Positions 1-8,613 of a DNA stretch of 64,000 bases are shown in pieces. The notes under the pieces were generated by a model that worked only from the letters and a program-made list of their open reading frames with translations, did not search any database and was not told the origin of the DNA. This DNA comes from Rhizobium sp. NFR07. GTDB lineage: Bacteria > Pseudomonadota > Alphaproteobacteria > Rhizobiales > Rhizobiaceae. The stretch covers positions 1-64,000 of the forward strand of contig NZ_FOKM01000004.1 in assembly GCF_900111905.1 (NCBI RefSeq). The letters run 5' to 3'. The position numbers were made by a program, and so were the translations under genes. Numbering within the stretch: the first letter of the stretch is position 1; each line of letters begins with the position of its first letter.

Positions 1-154
1 ACCGGCGAGCCCGATCCTCGTTATCCCCGCTGTCCGTCTCCCGCAAAATCGCCGAGGCCGTCAGGATGTGCGTCCGCATCACCGAATGAGCGAGAGCAGG
101 CGGGTTTCTCGTTAAAATCAACATGATGTCGTATGTTTGGCGTCGGCAGCCGCC
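1..154. other. Left-edge stretch without a confident gene
   Basis: No confident gene lies here. One plus-strand frame is open from the window edge to a TGA at 87-89 and could be the last 28 codons of an upstream gene (it ends in VRMCVRITE), but there is too little to identify it. The rest separates this from the convergent end of the diguanylate cyclase gene. Confidence 0.3.
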
Positions 155-1888
155 TCATCCACAGATGGCGGCATCGTCGAAGGTCGAATTCGCGTGATCC
201 TTCGCCGCCTGGGTCGATGAGACCTTTGTCCGATTGCGCCCGGCGAGCTTGGCGTCGTAGAGCAGCGTGTCCGCCTGGCGATAGAGTTCCGCGAACACCA
301 TATCGGCGTCCGGTGGCGCATCGGCGATGCCCATGCTGGCGGTCACGGGATGTCCAAGGCCGGAAACGGCATTTGCGATGGCGGCGGGTATCGCCTGGCG
401 CCGGCGCTCGGCCCGTAGCGGGGCATCCTCGCCGCGCACGAGCAGCACGAATTCCTCGCCGCCGAGGCGGAAAGCATGAACATGGAGGTCCGCCTGGAGG
501 ACCTCGGCTACCGCTTTCAGCACCGCGTCGCCGGTCCCGTGGCCGTGGAGGTCGTTGATTGTCTTGAAATGATCGAGGTCCAGCACAGCCAGCGTATGGT
601 AGCCGTCCGCGCGGTATTTTTCGAAATTCTGCTCGATCGCCCGCCGGTTCAGCAATCCCGTCAACGGGTCGCGCTCCGACAGGCGTTTCAGGACGTCGGC
701 TTCGACGCGCGCATTGTCGCGCTGGTGCTTGATCGTCATGAAGCGGTCGGCCACGCCGAGCGTGGTGAAGAGGACTTCGCATGCGCAGCCCGCATAGAAC
801 AGAAACATGGCATCATTGCTCTCCAGCCACGGAACCACGCCGGTCACGAGGCGGACCAGCCCTGCCATGATCACCGGAATATATCCGACTGCCTGGAACT
901 TGGCAGCACGACTGCCGCGCCACAGGGCATCGGCAACCGCCAGGATAAAAATGACGATAATCGGTGCAAAGGCTGCCGTGTAGACGGTCGACTGGATCGG
1001 ACGTGCGACGAAGGGAAATGCCGCGTGAAACGTGCTCAGCAATATCGCCCAGGCGGCGCAATAAAGCAGGGCCTTCCGGAGCAGGGGATGCATGTAGCCG
1101 GGCTCGATGAAGCTGTAGGTGAACATCGCACCGGACGCGACGGTCAGGCCGAAGATCACGGTCGTCATCCAGCTCAGGATCATCGCCGGCGGATCGAAGA
1201 GAACGACCGCAATCCCGGATGAGATGAGGATCGTCAACAGCAACGAGATGGTGAGCGCCGAATGCCACAGCACGAATGGTTCACGCAGGATCCGATAGAA
1301 GGCCGCGTTGAATATGAGCGGCATCGATAACGTGCCGGCGAGCATGGCAAGGATCAGCAGGGAACGGAGAAGGTCCGGGCCGAGCGTTAGGTCCGCCGGT
1401 GCCAGATAGGCTCTTTCCAGCGTCATCCGGTGGCTCGGCAGGTCGAACGCGACGACGACCTGCCGTGTGTCGCTCGTGATGCCGGACAGCGGGGCCTTGA
1501 AATAGCCTCCGCGCAGCGAGCTGTGCAGGTCGCTGGATAACAGGAATGCCTGGCGCATGGCGCCATCTCTGTCGATTGCGACCAGATGCACCGCCTGCAG
1601 CGCGCTACGTCTGGAGAAGAGATATTGGGGAAGGGGGGCAGCGGCATCTATTTCAAAACGCAGCAGCACGCGCTCGCCTGAGAGCGAATAGGCCCGATCT
1701 CCGCAGGCCCAGCGCCCAGGCGCGCGGGCTATCGTGGCGACATCCTCCGACAAACGGCTGGATGCCCAGCAGGAGCTTCTCACGTTCACGGTTTCAGACG
1801 CGGCAAGAGGCGAGGCGGCCAGCGAAGCGAGGATCACAAGGCCCAACAAGGTCGTCAAAATTGCTTTTTTTGTATCGTCCAAAAACAT
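155..1888 (-). CDS. 7TM-DISM membrane diguanylate cyclase (GGDEF)
   Basis: A membrane-bound diguanylate cyclase of 577 residues that would make cyclic di-GMP in response to an extracytoplasmic signal. An N-terminal signal anchor is followed by a periplasmic 7TMR-DISMED2-like domain (roughly 35-165), seven predicted transmembrane helices (roughly 170-380), a short linker helix and a C-terminal GGDEF domain. The active-site loop is intact as GGEEF (in RLGGEEFVLL), preceded by the usual DPLTGLLNRR and LDLDHFK motifs. I see no RxxD inhibitory site directly upstream of the loop. The start lacks a clear Shine-Dalgarno sequence, so it is moderately certain. The gene is monocistronic on the minus strand, 217 bp from pqqE, and any link to PQQ metabolism is only positional. 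Confidence 0.9.
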   Translation of the reverse strand: MFLDDTKKAILTTLLGLVILASLAASPLAASETVNVRSSCWASSRLSEDVATIARAPGRWACGDRAYSLSGERVLLRFEIDAAAPLPQYLFSRRSALQAVHLVAIDRDGAMRQAFLLSSDLHSSLRGGYFKAPLSGITSDTRQVVVAFDLPSHRMTLERAYLAPADLTLGPDLLRSLLILAMLAGTLSMPLIFNAAFYRILREPFVLWHSALTISLLLTILISSGIAVVLFDPPAMILSWMTTVIFGLTVASGAMFTYSFIEPGYMHPLLRKALLYCAAWAILLSTFHAAFPFVARPIQSTVYTAAFAPIIVIFILAVADALWRGSRAAKFQAVGYIPVIMAGLVRLVTGVVPWLESNDAMFLFYAGCACEVLFTTLGVADRFMTIKHQRDNARVEADVLKRLSERDPLTGLLNRRAIEQNFEKYRADGYHTLAVLDLDHFKTINDLHGHGTGDAVLKAVAEVLQADLHVHAFRLGGEEFVLLVRGEDAPLRAERRRQAIPAAIANAVSGLGHPVTASMGIADAPPDADMVFAELYRQADTLLYDAKLAGRNRTKVSSTQAAKDHANSTFDDAAICG

Positions 1889-2105
1889 GTGCCGACGCTA
1901 CATGGCAAACGTTGCAATGCGGTTACAAGAGAAGGTGCAGGTTGAGCGCATCACGGGTTGTGATGCGACTTTCCCATCCGACCCAGCTTGCAGTCAGAAG
2001 AATGCGGCGCTGGCGGCATCTCGGCTCTGCCGGTCGTTTGTCGGAAGACAGCGAGCAATTGCATCTCTGGCTTTGTCCGTGCCCTCGATCGATATCGTGT
2101 ATTGT

Positions 2106-3269
2106 TCAGCCCGCGGTGCCGGAAAACTCGACTTCCGTTTTCTCGAGGGATTCAGGCCCGGACTGGCCCGGCATGCCGATGCGGCGATAGCGAAATTGAT
2201 CTCCGTCGGTGGTAAGCGATTTTTCAATCAGAGCCGTCATGCGGGCATGCAGGGGCGACTTGATGCAGGCCGGGTCCGTGGCGGCGGCGTTGCCGGCGAT
2301 CGCCATCGCCTGGCAGCGACAGCCGCCCCAGTCGATTTCCCTGCGATCGCAGCTGCGGCAGGGAGCGGCCATCCAGTCTGTACCGCGGAAGGCATTGAAG
2401 GCCGGCGAGTGGCGCCAGATGTCCGATAGGCTTTTTTCACCGTAGCGGTCGAAGGTCAGGCCCGGGATGGTGCCCGCCGCGTGGCAGGGAAGGACCCTGC
2501 CATCCGGCGCCACCATGAAGGCGTCGCGCGCCCAGCCGCCCATGCAGGGCTTCGGATAGATGGCGAAATAGTCGGGCGGGACGAAATCGACGGCGAGGAT
2601 GCCGTGCAGTTCCTCCTGCGCCTGCTGCACAATCTCGACCTCGCGTTCTACTGCCTCCCTATCCGGCATCAACGCCTCGCGGTTGAGAAGCGCCCATCCG
2701 GCATATTGCACGTTGGCGATCTCGATCCGTTCGGCGTCGAGTTCCAATGCAAGCTCGATGAAGGCAGGGATCTCGGCGATGTTGTGCCGATGGATCGGCG
2801 CATTGATGGTGAGCGGCAGGCAGGCGGCGCGGATCTGCCGAGCGGTGTGGATCTTCTTTTCGTGGCTGCCGCGGTTATTGCCGATCTTTTCGGTCGTCTT
2901 CGCGTTGGCGCCCTGGAAACTGATCTGGACGTGGTCGAGCCCGGCATCCGCCAATGCCTGGATGCGGCCCTCGGCGAGGCCCACTCCGGCGGTGATCAGG
3001 TTGGTATAGACGCCGCGCCGCGCCAGGGTGGCGACGAGCTGTTCGAGATCGGGCCTCAGTGTCGGCTCGCCACCGGACAGATGGATCTGCAGAACGCCGA
3101 GATCGGCGGCTTCCTCGAAGAGCGAGGTCCATGCCTCGGTCGGCATTTCCCGGTTCGCCTTCAGGAGTTCGATCGGGTTGGAACAGTAGACGCATTGCAG
3201 CGGACAGCGATGGGTCAGCTCGGCCAGCATGCCGATCGGGGGGAGAATTGCCCCGCCGGCCGCGCTCAT
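2106..3269 (-). CDS. pqqE: PQQ biosynthesis radical SAM protein PqqE
   Basis: PqqE is the radical SAM enzyme that, with PqqD as chaperone, links the Glu and Tyr side chains of the PqqA peptide in the first step of pyrroloquinoline quinone synthesis. The product is 387 residues, normal for the family. The SAM cluster motif is CPLQCVYC at residues 22-29. A C-terminal SPASM region holds further cysteines (PCMGGWARDAF, VLPCHAAG, CRSCDRREIDWGGCRC). I place the start at the ATG that overlaps the pqqD stop by four bases (ATGA), rather than nine codons upstream, because this gives translational coupling to PqqD. It lies at the end of the pqqA-pqqD-pqqE set and should serve XoxF at 10,944. Confidence 0.95.
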   Translation of the reverse strand: MSAAGGAILPPIGMLAELTHRCPLQCVYCSNPIELLKANREMPTEAWTSLFEEAADLGVLQIHLSGGEPTLRPDLEQLVATLARRGVYTNLITAGVGLAEGRIQALADAGLDHVQISFQGANAKTTEKIGNNRGSHEKKIHTARQIRAACLPLTINAPIHRHNIAEIPAFIELALELDAERIEIANVQYAGWALLNREALMPDREAVEREVEIVQQAQEELHGILAVDFVPPDYFAIYPKPCMGGWARDAFMVAPDGRVLPCHAAGTIPGLTFDRYGEKSLSDIWRHSPAFNAFRGTDWMAAPCRSCDRREIDWGGCRCQAMAIAGNAAATDPACIKSPLHARMTALIEKSLTTDGDQFRYRRIGMPGQSGPESLEKTEVEFSGTAG

Positions 3270-3562
3270 AATGTCACCAGGGACCGGTCGGACCATTCCT
3301 GCATGAACGCCTCGACGTCATGGGCGATCTCGTCGGCCGGTGCTTCATATTGCGCAGCCAGCCGCTGCTGGATCTGCTCCATCGAGTTGTGGCCGTCGCA
3401 CAGCCTGAGTATGTCGAGGCTCACCTCATCCGGCCAGAACACCTTTTCCGGCGACAGGAGCGCCCAGGCGCCGCGCACGGGGTCGAACTGCAATCGTACA
3501 TGGGGCTTAAACGCGGGCAGCGAAGCCTGCGAAACGAGCGCGCGCTCGCGACGCAGGGTCAT
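3266..3562 (-). CDS. pqqD: PQQ biosynthesis peptide chaperone PqqD
   Basis: A 98-residue PqqD, the RiPP recognition element that binds PqqA and presents it to PqqE. Its length and its sequence (VRLQFDPVRGAWALLSPEKVFWPDEVS, given here only as the key stretch RGAWALLSPEKV) are typical of stand-alone PqqD, not a PqqC-PqqD fusion. Its stop overlaps the pqqE start (ATGA). Its own ATG overlaps the TGA of a possible 41-codon reading frame just upstream. In most genomes pqqB and pqqC lie between pqqA and pqqD, but both are absent here. Confidence 0.93.
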   Translation of the reverse strand: MTLRRERALVSQASLPAFKPHVRLQFDPVRGAWALLSPEKVFWPDEVSLDILRLCDGHNSMEQIQQRLAAQYEAPADEIAHDVEAFMQEWSDRSLVTL

Positions 3563-3684
3563 CTTGCTAACTCCGTGCCGGACCCCTTGGGATATGAGCG
3601 CTCGGGTGATGATGAAGCAGCAAAGCCATCAACTTGGCTGCAGAGACAGCGGTCCAGGAGTGATTTCAAGATTGTTGCGTGCAT
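3559..3684 (-). CDS. Possible 41-codon leader/remnant ORF upstream of pqqD
   Basis: A 41-residue reading frame (starting MHATILKSLLDRCLC) with a purine-rich AGGGGAAGG stretch just before its ATG and a stop that overlaps the pqqD start as ATGA. I recognise no family. It could be a short coupling ORF that delivers ribosomes to pqqD, or the decayed junction left by loss of pqqB-pqqC. Coding potential cannot be judged at this length. Confidence 0.3.
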   Translation of the reverse strand: MHATILKSLLDRCLCSQVDGFAASSSPERSYPKGSGTELAR

Positions 3685-3736
3685 AACCTTCCCCTCGCTA
3701 AGGCCGGGGCCGAAGTTCGCAATGCCATTCGGGGGC

Positions 3737-3763
3737 GTCCCGTCCGGTGTGGCCGGACAGGAC
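3737..3763 (-). terminator. Stem-loop between pqqA and pqqD
   Basis: An 11-bp stem (arms 3737-3747 and 3753-3763, one G-U pair as RNA on the minus strand) with a 5-nt loop, beginning 12 nt after the pqqA stop. There is no T-run after it, so it is more likely a partial terminator or mRNA stabiliser. It would leave pqqA mRNA more abundant than the downstream genes, as is known for other pqq operons. Confidence 0.6.
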
Positions 3764-3775
3764 CATGAAGGCTAT

Positions 3776-3871
3776 CTATTTTTTCGCGGGCAGTTGGGCA
3801 GGAAAGTAACGGGACATTTCCATGCCGACGGCCACGCTGCACATGGCAGGCTTCTTCCAGATCTTTTTCAT
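3776..3871 (-). CDS. pqqA: PQQ precursor peptide PqqA
   Basis: A 31-codon gene encoding the ribosomal precursor of PQQ. The peptide starts MKKIWKKPAM and contains GMEMSRYFPA, in which Glu18 and Tyr22 (spacing E-x3-Y) are the residues joined to form PQQ. Length and C-terminal PAKK are typical. A strong Shine-Dalgarno GGAGGAG lies just upstream of the ATG. It is the promoter-proximal gene of the leftward pqqA-pqqD-pqqE set and is separated from pqqD by a stem-loop. Confidence 0.95.
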   Translation of the reverse strand: MKKIWKKPAMCSVAVGMEMSRYFPAQLPAKK

Positions 3872-3910
3872 GGGGCTCCTCCTTCCTCAGAAAAACATTC
3901 AGACGGCATC

Positions 3911-3938
3911 ATGGTACTCCAATATTGCGCATATCCAA
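3911..3938 (-). promoter_or_regulatory. Candidate pqqA promoter
   Basis: On the minus strand, TTGGAT (3933-3938) and TACCAT (3911-3916) are separated by 16 nt, about 40 bp upstream of the pqqA start. The match to sigma-70 hexamers is only fair. The 161-bp divergent gap to the ABC binding-protein gene must hold promoters for both directions. Confidence 0.35.
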
Positions 3939-4032
3939 GACCCCGTCGCCACCTTCGCGCGAATTTGACCGGGATGGCATTGTTTTCAGGTTGAAATCTG
4001 GATCGTCTCGGGTAGGTTGATTTCGGCACCGA

Positions 4033-5310
4033 ATGATAAGTACCGATCCGACCCCGCGTCGGGGCTGCGGTACGACGTCCGTTGGAGGATGGGGCGCGGT
4101 GCTTTATGTTTTTGTTCTATTCCTTTCCTTTTGGCTTTCTTCTTTAGGCGCCGGTGATGCGGCCGCACAGCAGCCCGCCAAGGGCACTCCGCCTGCAGAG
4201 TTGAAGCTCGGTTATCTCAGGGCCCATGAGCCTCGGCTGGCCCTTTCCGTCTTGGACGTATCACCGCGCGACGAGGGCGTCGCGGGTGCTGAAGTCGCCA
4301 TTTCTGACAACAACACGACCGGCCGCTTTCTGGGGCAGGCGTTCTCGCTAGATGTGGCGGAGGTCAAGCTCGAGGCAGATGCGGTTCCGGCCTTCCGCGA
4401 ACTGGCAGGCAGGGGCGCCACGACCGTTCTTGCCGATCTTTCCGCGAGCCAGCTTCTTTCCGTCGCAGACGCCGCCAGGGCAGAAGGGATCGAGATCTTC
4501 AACATCGGGGCGACCGACGATCGTTTGCGCGAGGAAGATTGCCGCGCCAATGTCTTTCACATCGCCCCGACGCGCAGCATGCTGGCAGACGGTCTGGCGC
4601 AATATCTGATCTGGAAGCAGTGGCCTCGCTGGGCGCTCATCTACGGCTCGCATGAAGGGGATCGGCTTTTTGCCGACGCGCTGAGGCGCGCGGCGACCCG
4701 CTTCGGCGGCGAGATCGTTGCCGAGAAGGAGTTTGCCGATACGGGCACCGCGCGGCGGACGGATAGCGGCGTGGTGCAGATCCAGCGGCAGATGCCGGTC
4801 TTCACCCAGGGCCTGCCCGACCATGACGTGCTGCTGGTTGCGGACGAAAGCGAGGTCTTCGGCACCTATGTGCCGTTTCGCACCTGGGAGCCGCGGCCGG
4901 TGGCGGGAACGGCGGGGCTGATCCCGACCGCCTGGCATCCGGCCAGCGAGCAATGGGGCGGTACGCAGATCCAAAACCGTTTCGCCAAGGCCACCGGCCG
5001 ACGGATGCTGGCGAAGGATATGTCCGCCTGGACGGCGGTGCGCATCATCGGCGAGGCGGCGACGCGGACACGCAGCACGGATGTCAGCCAGATTGCCCGT
5101 TTCATCCGCTCGAAGGATTTTTCGATCGCGGCCTTCAAGGGTCAGAAACTGACCTTTCGGCAATGGAACTGGCAGCTGAGGCAGCCGATCTTTCTCGGTG
5201 ATGGGCGATCGGTCGTGTCGACCTCGCCGCAGGAGGGATTTCTGCATCAGTTTTCCGAGCTCGATACGCTCGGCATCGACCAGCCGGAGACGAAATGCGT
5301 GCTGAAATAG
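4033..5310 (+). CDS. lutA: PQQ/lanthanide-linked ABC system substrate-binding protein
   Basis: A 425-residue periplasmic binding protein of the type found with PQQ alcohol dehydrogenases (the PQQ_ABC_bind group; LutA of Methylobacterium is the comparable protein). It has a hydrophobic signal segment at about residues 23-45, then a type I binding-protein fold related to Leu/Ile/Val-binding proteins (for example LADLSASQLLSVADAA, IYGSHEGDRLF). It heads a rightward set of six genes ending at 9239. Known work on homologous systems in Pseudomonas putida and Methylobacterium ties them to growth at low lanthanide. The start is uncertain: the ATG used has no clear Shine-Dalgarno, while a GTG near 4100 has GGAGG ten bases ahead. 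Confidence 0.85.
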   Translation: MISTDPTPRRGCGTTSVGGWGAVLYVFVLFLSFWLSSLGAGDAAAQQPAKGTPPAELKLGYLRAHEPRLALSVLDVSPRDEGVAGAEVAISDNNTTGRFLGQAFSLDVAEVKLEADAVPAFRELAGRGATTVLADLSASQLLSVADAARAEGIEIFNIGATDDRLREEDCRANVFHIAPTRSMLADGLAQYLIWKQWPRWALIYGSHEGDRLFADALRRAATRFGGEIVAEKEFADTGTARRTDSGVVQIQRQMPVFTQGLPDHDVLLVADESEVFGTYVPFRTWEPRPVAGTAGLIPTAWHPASEQWGGTQIQNRFAKATGRRMLAKDMSAWTAVRIIGEAATRTRSTDVSQIARFIRSKDFSIAAFKGQKLTFRQWNWQLRQPIFLGDGRSVVSTSPQEGFLHQFSELDTLGIDQPETKCVLK

Positions 5311-5343
5311 AGTGATGACGAAAGAGCCTTGGGAGGGGCCGAC

Positions 5344-6324
5344 ATGCCGAACAGAACGACGTTTGCCGCCATCACGCTCGTAGCCGGAATGACTTGTGCC
5401 GCGTCGGGCGCGGACGCGTTTATGGCCTATGTGTCGAACGAGAAGGATAATTCGGTCACGGTGGTGGACACGGTGACCGGCGCGGTGGTGAAAACGCTTC
5501 CCGTCGGCCAGCGGCCACGCGGCATCACCATCTCCCATGATGGCAAATTCATCTATCTCTGCGCCAGCGACGATGACACGATCGAGGTGATCGACACCGA
5601 AACCCATGAGATTGTTGGGCAGCTTCCTTCGGGGCCGGACCCGGAATTGTTCGTGCTCTCGCCCGACGGCAAGACGCTCTATGTCGCTAACGAGGACGAC
5701 AATCTGGTCACCGTCATCGACATCGAAAGCCGCGATGTGCTGGCCGAAATCCCGGTTGGCGTCGAGCCGGAAGGCATGGGCATCAGCCCCGACGGCAAGA
5801 CCATGGTGAATACGTCGGAGACGACGAACATGGCGCATTTCATCGATACGGACAGCCACGAGATCACCGATAACGTGCTGGTCGATTCACGGCCGCGGTT
5901 TGCGGAATTCAAGCCGGACGGGTCGGAAGTCTGGGTCAGCGCCGAGATCGGCGGCACGGTTTCCGTGATCGACAATGACAGCCGCGAGGTGAAGCACAAG
6001 ATCACCTTCGAGATCGCCGGCCTGAGATCCGAGGCGATCCAGCCGGTCGGTGTGCGCATCACCGCTGACGGCAAGAAGGCCTATGTGGCGCTCGGCCCGG
6101 CAAACCGCGTAGCGGTGGTCGATACCGCGACCTACAAGGTGGAGAAATACGTTCTGGTCGGCCAGCGGGTGTGGCAGCTCGCCTTCACCCCGGACCAGAA
6201 GACCATCATCAGCACCAACGGCGTTTCCAACGACATCACCTTCATCGACGTCGCGACCGATGAGCCTGTGCAGTCGGTGACCGTCGGCTCGATGCCCTGG
6301 GGCGTGGTGGTCTCACCGAAGTGA
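5344..6324 (+). CDS. PQQ-associated YVTN beta-propeller protein
   Basis: A 326-residue secreted seven-bladed propeller of the PQQ-dependent catabolism-associated family. After a signal peptide ending near GADAF, the chain is a series of about 42-residue YVTN-type repeats (AYVSNEKDNSVTVVD, LYVANEDDNLVTVID and so on). The start chosen is the second ATG of the frame, ten bases after GGGAGG. Its molecular job is not established. Homologues are consistently encoded with the PQQ ABC transporter, and one would expect a periplasmic scaffold or cofactor-handling role. It lies 33 bp downstream of the binding-protein gene and 33 bp upstream of the poly-Asp protein gene, so probably in one operon. Confidence 0.85.
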   Translation: MPNRTTFAAITLVAGMTCAASGADAFMAYVSNEKDNSVTVVDTVTGAVVKTLPVGQRPRGITISHDGKFIYLCASDDDTIEVIDTETHEIVGQLPSGPDPELFVLSPDGKTLYVANEDDNLVTVIDIESRDVLAEIPVGVEPEGMGISPDGKTMVNTSETTNMAHFIDTDSHEITDNVLVDSRPRFAEFKPDGSEVWVSAEIGGTVSVIDNDSREVKHKITFEIAGLRSEAIQPVGVRITADGKKAYVALGPANRVAVVDTATYKVEKYVLVGQRVWQLAFTPDQKTIISTNGVSNDITFIDVATDEPVQSVTVGSMPWGVVVSPK

Positions 6325-6357
6325 CGATTTTTGACGAGCAAAGAGGAGGAGAAGAGG

Positions 6358-6849
6358 ATGCAGGCATATCGGAAATTCGCGCTGGCAACGCTGGCGGTGG
6401 TTGTTCTCTCGGCAGGCATCGGTCTTGCGCAGGACAAGGATGATGACGACGATGACGACAAGCCGGCTGCAAAGCCCGCGGCGGCAACGGAAAAGGTCAC
6501 CCGGGCCAGCAAGGATGTGCCGGAACTCATCCTCGGATCGTCCAAGGACAGTTTTGTGGTGAACCGCAAGGATTTCGAACTGGTCGCAGGCCAGGGCTAT
6601 CGCTGGAAGATCACGTCTGCGGCCGGGCTCGAATACAAGTTCGTCACCGATCTCTTCCGCAATGTCTGGATGAACCAGATCGTCATCAACGATCTCGAGG
6701 TGCATATGAACGGCGCGCCGGCCTGGCTGGAATTCGACAGCGAGGGCACGATGCAGGTGCAGTTCACCGCGGTGCGGCCTGGGCAATACACCTGGTCCGT
6801 ACCGGATCTGGCTGACAAGGGCATGAAGGGAACGATCACAATCAAATAG
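6358..6849 (+). CDS. Secreted poly-Asp protein of the PQQ ABC cluster
   Basis: A 163-residue exported protein of unknown function. The signal peptide covers about residues 1-24 (LATLAVVVLSAGIGLA), so the mature protein begins QDKDDDDDDDK: one Asp, a Lys, then seven consecutive Asp at 28-34. The rest looks like a small all-beta, cupredoxin-like domain (GYRWKITSAAG, EVHMNG, GQYTWSVPD), but without the Cys and second His of a type 1 copper site. The start follows an AAGAGGAGG ribosome site; an in-frame TTG upstream is not used. The acidic tail beside XoxF genes suggests metal binding, possibly lanthanide; this is inference. Confidence 0.8.
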   Translation: MQAYRKFALATLAVVVLSAGIGLAQDKDDDDDDDKPAAKPAAATEKVTRASKDVPELILGSSKDSFVVNRKDFELVAGQGYRWKITSAAGLEYKFVTDLFRNVWMNQIVINDLEVHMNGAPAWLEFDSEGTMQVQFTAVRPGQYTWSVPDLADKGMKGTITIK

Positions 6850-6922
6850 CGCAAGATGATGGGCAGATGGCGGCTTCGGGAGGATGCCGCCAGCATGCGC
6901 GAACATGGGAGGAACCGACGCA

Positions 6923-7747
6923 ATGAATGCCGATATGGAAGACGACAGGGCGGAAGCCCCGGCTCTTGATGTGCTTGAGGTCAGCCATGCCTATGGTGGC
7001 AAGAAAGCGCTCGACAATGTGTCCTTTTCCATCCCGGCCGGGCGCTTCACCGTGCTTCTCGGACTGAACGGTGCCGGCAAGACGACGCTTTTCTCGCTGA
7101 TCAGCCATCTCTACGACACGCGCCAGGGCGCAATCAGGATCTTCGGCCGGGATGTGCGGCGCGCGCCGGGAGAGGCCTTGAGGCGGCTCGGCATCGTGTT
7201 CCAGGCGCGCACGCTCGATCTCGATCTCAGCGTTGCGCAGAACCTTTCCTACCATGCGGCATTGCATGGCATCGGACGCAGGGAAGCGCTGGTGAGGACT
7301 GCGACCTTGCTGGCGCAGGTCGATATGGCCGACAGGCTGCACGACAAGGCAAGGAACCTCTCCGGCGGACAGATGAGGCGTGTCGAGATTGTGCGGGCGC
7401 TTCTGCACCGGCCCTCGCTTCTGTTGCTGGATGAAGCGACGGTCGGGCTCGACATCCGGTCGCGGGCGGAAATCCTGGCGACGATCCGCGAGCTGGTGAC
7501 CGAGACGGGCGTCAGCGTGCTCTGGGCAACCCATCTCATCGACGAGGTGGATGACGGCGATGACGTGGTGATCCTCGATCGCGGCAAGGTACTGGCATCG
7601 GGCGCGGTCGCCGAGATCATCGCGAAGACCGGAACGAGCGACATAAGGCAGGCATTCGCGGCCCTGAGCGGGTTGGCGGCCGGGCCTGCCGGTCCCGGAT
7701 CTTCAGGCGGAATTTCTCCACTGCCAATGGCGAGGGGAAGGCGATGA
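6923..7747 (+). CDS. lutE: ABC transporter ATP-binding protein, PQQ-linked
   Basis: A 274-residue ATPase of the PQQ_ABC_ATP group, the cytoplasmic motor of the PedABC/Lut-type exporter. Walker A is GLNGAGKT at 47-54, the signature is LSGGQMRRVEIVRAL, Walker B is LLLLDEAT, and the H-loop is ATHLIDEV. The start is the ATG ten bases after GGGAGG; the frame is open further upstream. The stop overlaps the permease start as ATGA. It resembles ABC-2 exporter ATPases (CcmA/NodI type), not the importers found elsewhere in the window, so the direction of transport is probably outward or the system acts as a mechanotransmitter. Confidence 0.9.
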   Translation: MNADMEDDRAEAPALDVLEVSHAYGGKKALDNVSFSIPAGRFTVLLGLNGAGKTTLFSLISHLYDTRQGAIRIFGRDVRRAPGEALRRLGIVFQARTLDLDLSVAQNLSYHAALHGIGRREALVRTATLLAQVDMADRLHDKARNLSGGQMRRVEIVRALLHRPSLLLLDEATVGLDIRSRAEILATIRELVTETGVSVLWATHLIDEVDDGDDVVILDRGKVLASGAVAEIIAKTGTSDIRQAFAALSGLAAGPAGPGSSGGISPLPMARGRR

Positions 7748-8613
7748 CACTGAATGCGGGGATCTCACACCAATCGCTGTTGGCCGCTCCGCGTGGTTTC
7801 GGCTTCGGGCAATATGCGGCCTGCCTCAGGGGCATCATGCTGCGAGAGGGATTGCGCTTCCTCAATCAGCGGGAGCGGTTCATCTCTTCGCTGGTGCGGC
7901 CGCTGCTGTGGCTGTTCGTTTTCGCCGCCGGCTTCCGGCAGGTGCTCGGCGTATCGATCATCCCGCCCTACAAGACCTATGTGCTTTACGAGGTCTATAT
8001 CACGCCGGGCCTCTGCTGCATGATCCTGCTGTTCAGCGGCATGCAGTCATCCCTGTCCATGGTCTATGACCGGGAGATGGGCAATATGCGCACTCTGCTG
8101 GTCAGCCCGTTTCCGCGCTGGTTCCTGCTGGTCGCGAAGCTTCTGGCAGGCGTGTCGGTCTCGGTGGTGCAGGTTTATGTGTTCCTGGCTGTCGCCTGGT
8201 TCTGGAGCGTCAAGCCGCCGCCGATCGGCTATATTGCCGTGCTGCCCGCCCTGTTCCTGGCAGGAATGATGCTCTGTTCGCTCGGCATGCTGCTGTCGTC
8301 GATGATCCGGCAGCTGGAGAATTTCGCCGGCGTCATGAATTTCGTGATCTTCCCGATGTATTTCGCCTCCTCGGCGCTTTATCCGCTCTGGCGCATCCAG
8401 GAAGCGAGCCCGCTTCTCTTCCGCATCTGCCAGGCAAACCCCTTCACTTATGCGGTCGAACTGATCCGCTTCGCGCTCTATGGCCGGCTGGACTGGATAT
8501 CGCTGGTCGTGGTCGGCAGCTTTACCGTGCTTTTTCTCGGCGGTGCGATCCTGGCCTACGATCCGGCGAACGGGCTGCTCAGTCGCAAGCGGGATACGGG
8601 AGGAAACGGCTGA
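7744..8613 (+). CDS. lutF: ABC-2 type permease, PQQ-linked (PedC/LutF-like)
   Basis: A 289-residue inner-membrane permease with six predicted helices and the ABC-2 fold (key stretch MGNMRTLLVSPFPRWFLL). It belongs to the group annotated with phenylethanol/alcohol PedC permeases. It overlaps the ATPase gene by four bases and the next gene by one base (TGATG), so these are translationally coupled. It would form a dimer with two copies of the ATPase. The substrate is not known from the sequence; homologues are needed for growth when lanthanide is scarce. Confidence 0.88.
   Translation: MTLNAGISHQSLLAAPRGFGFGQYAACLRGIMLREGLRFLNQRERFISSLVRPLLWLFVFAAGFRQVLGVSIIPPYKTYVLYEVYITPGLCCMILLFSGMQSSLSMVYDREMGNMRTLLVSPFPRWFLLVAKLLAGVSVSVVQVYVFLAVAWFWSVKPPPIGYIAVLPALFLAGMMLCSLGMLLSSMIRQLENFAGVMNFVIFPMYFASSALYPLWRIQEASPLLFRICQANPFTYAVELIRFALYGRLDWISLVVVGSFTVLFLGGAILAYDPANGLLSRKRDTGGNG

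Noticed and set aside
4348-5859. Minus-strand frame opposite the ABC binding protein and propeller
   Set aside because: Antisense composition; spans two supported plus-strand genes and has no family match I recognise.
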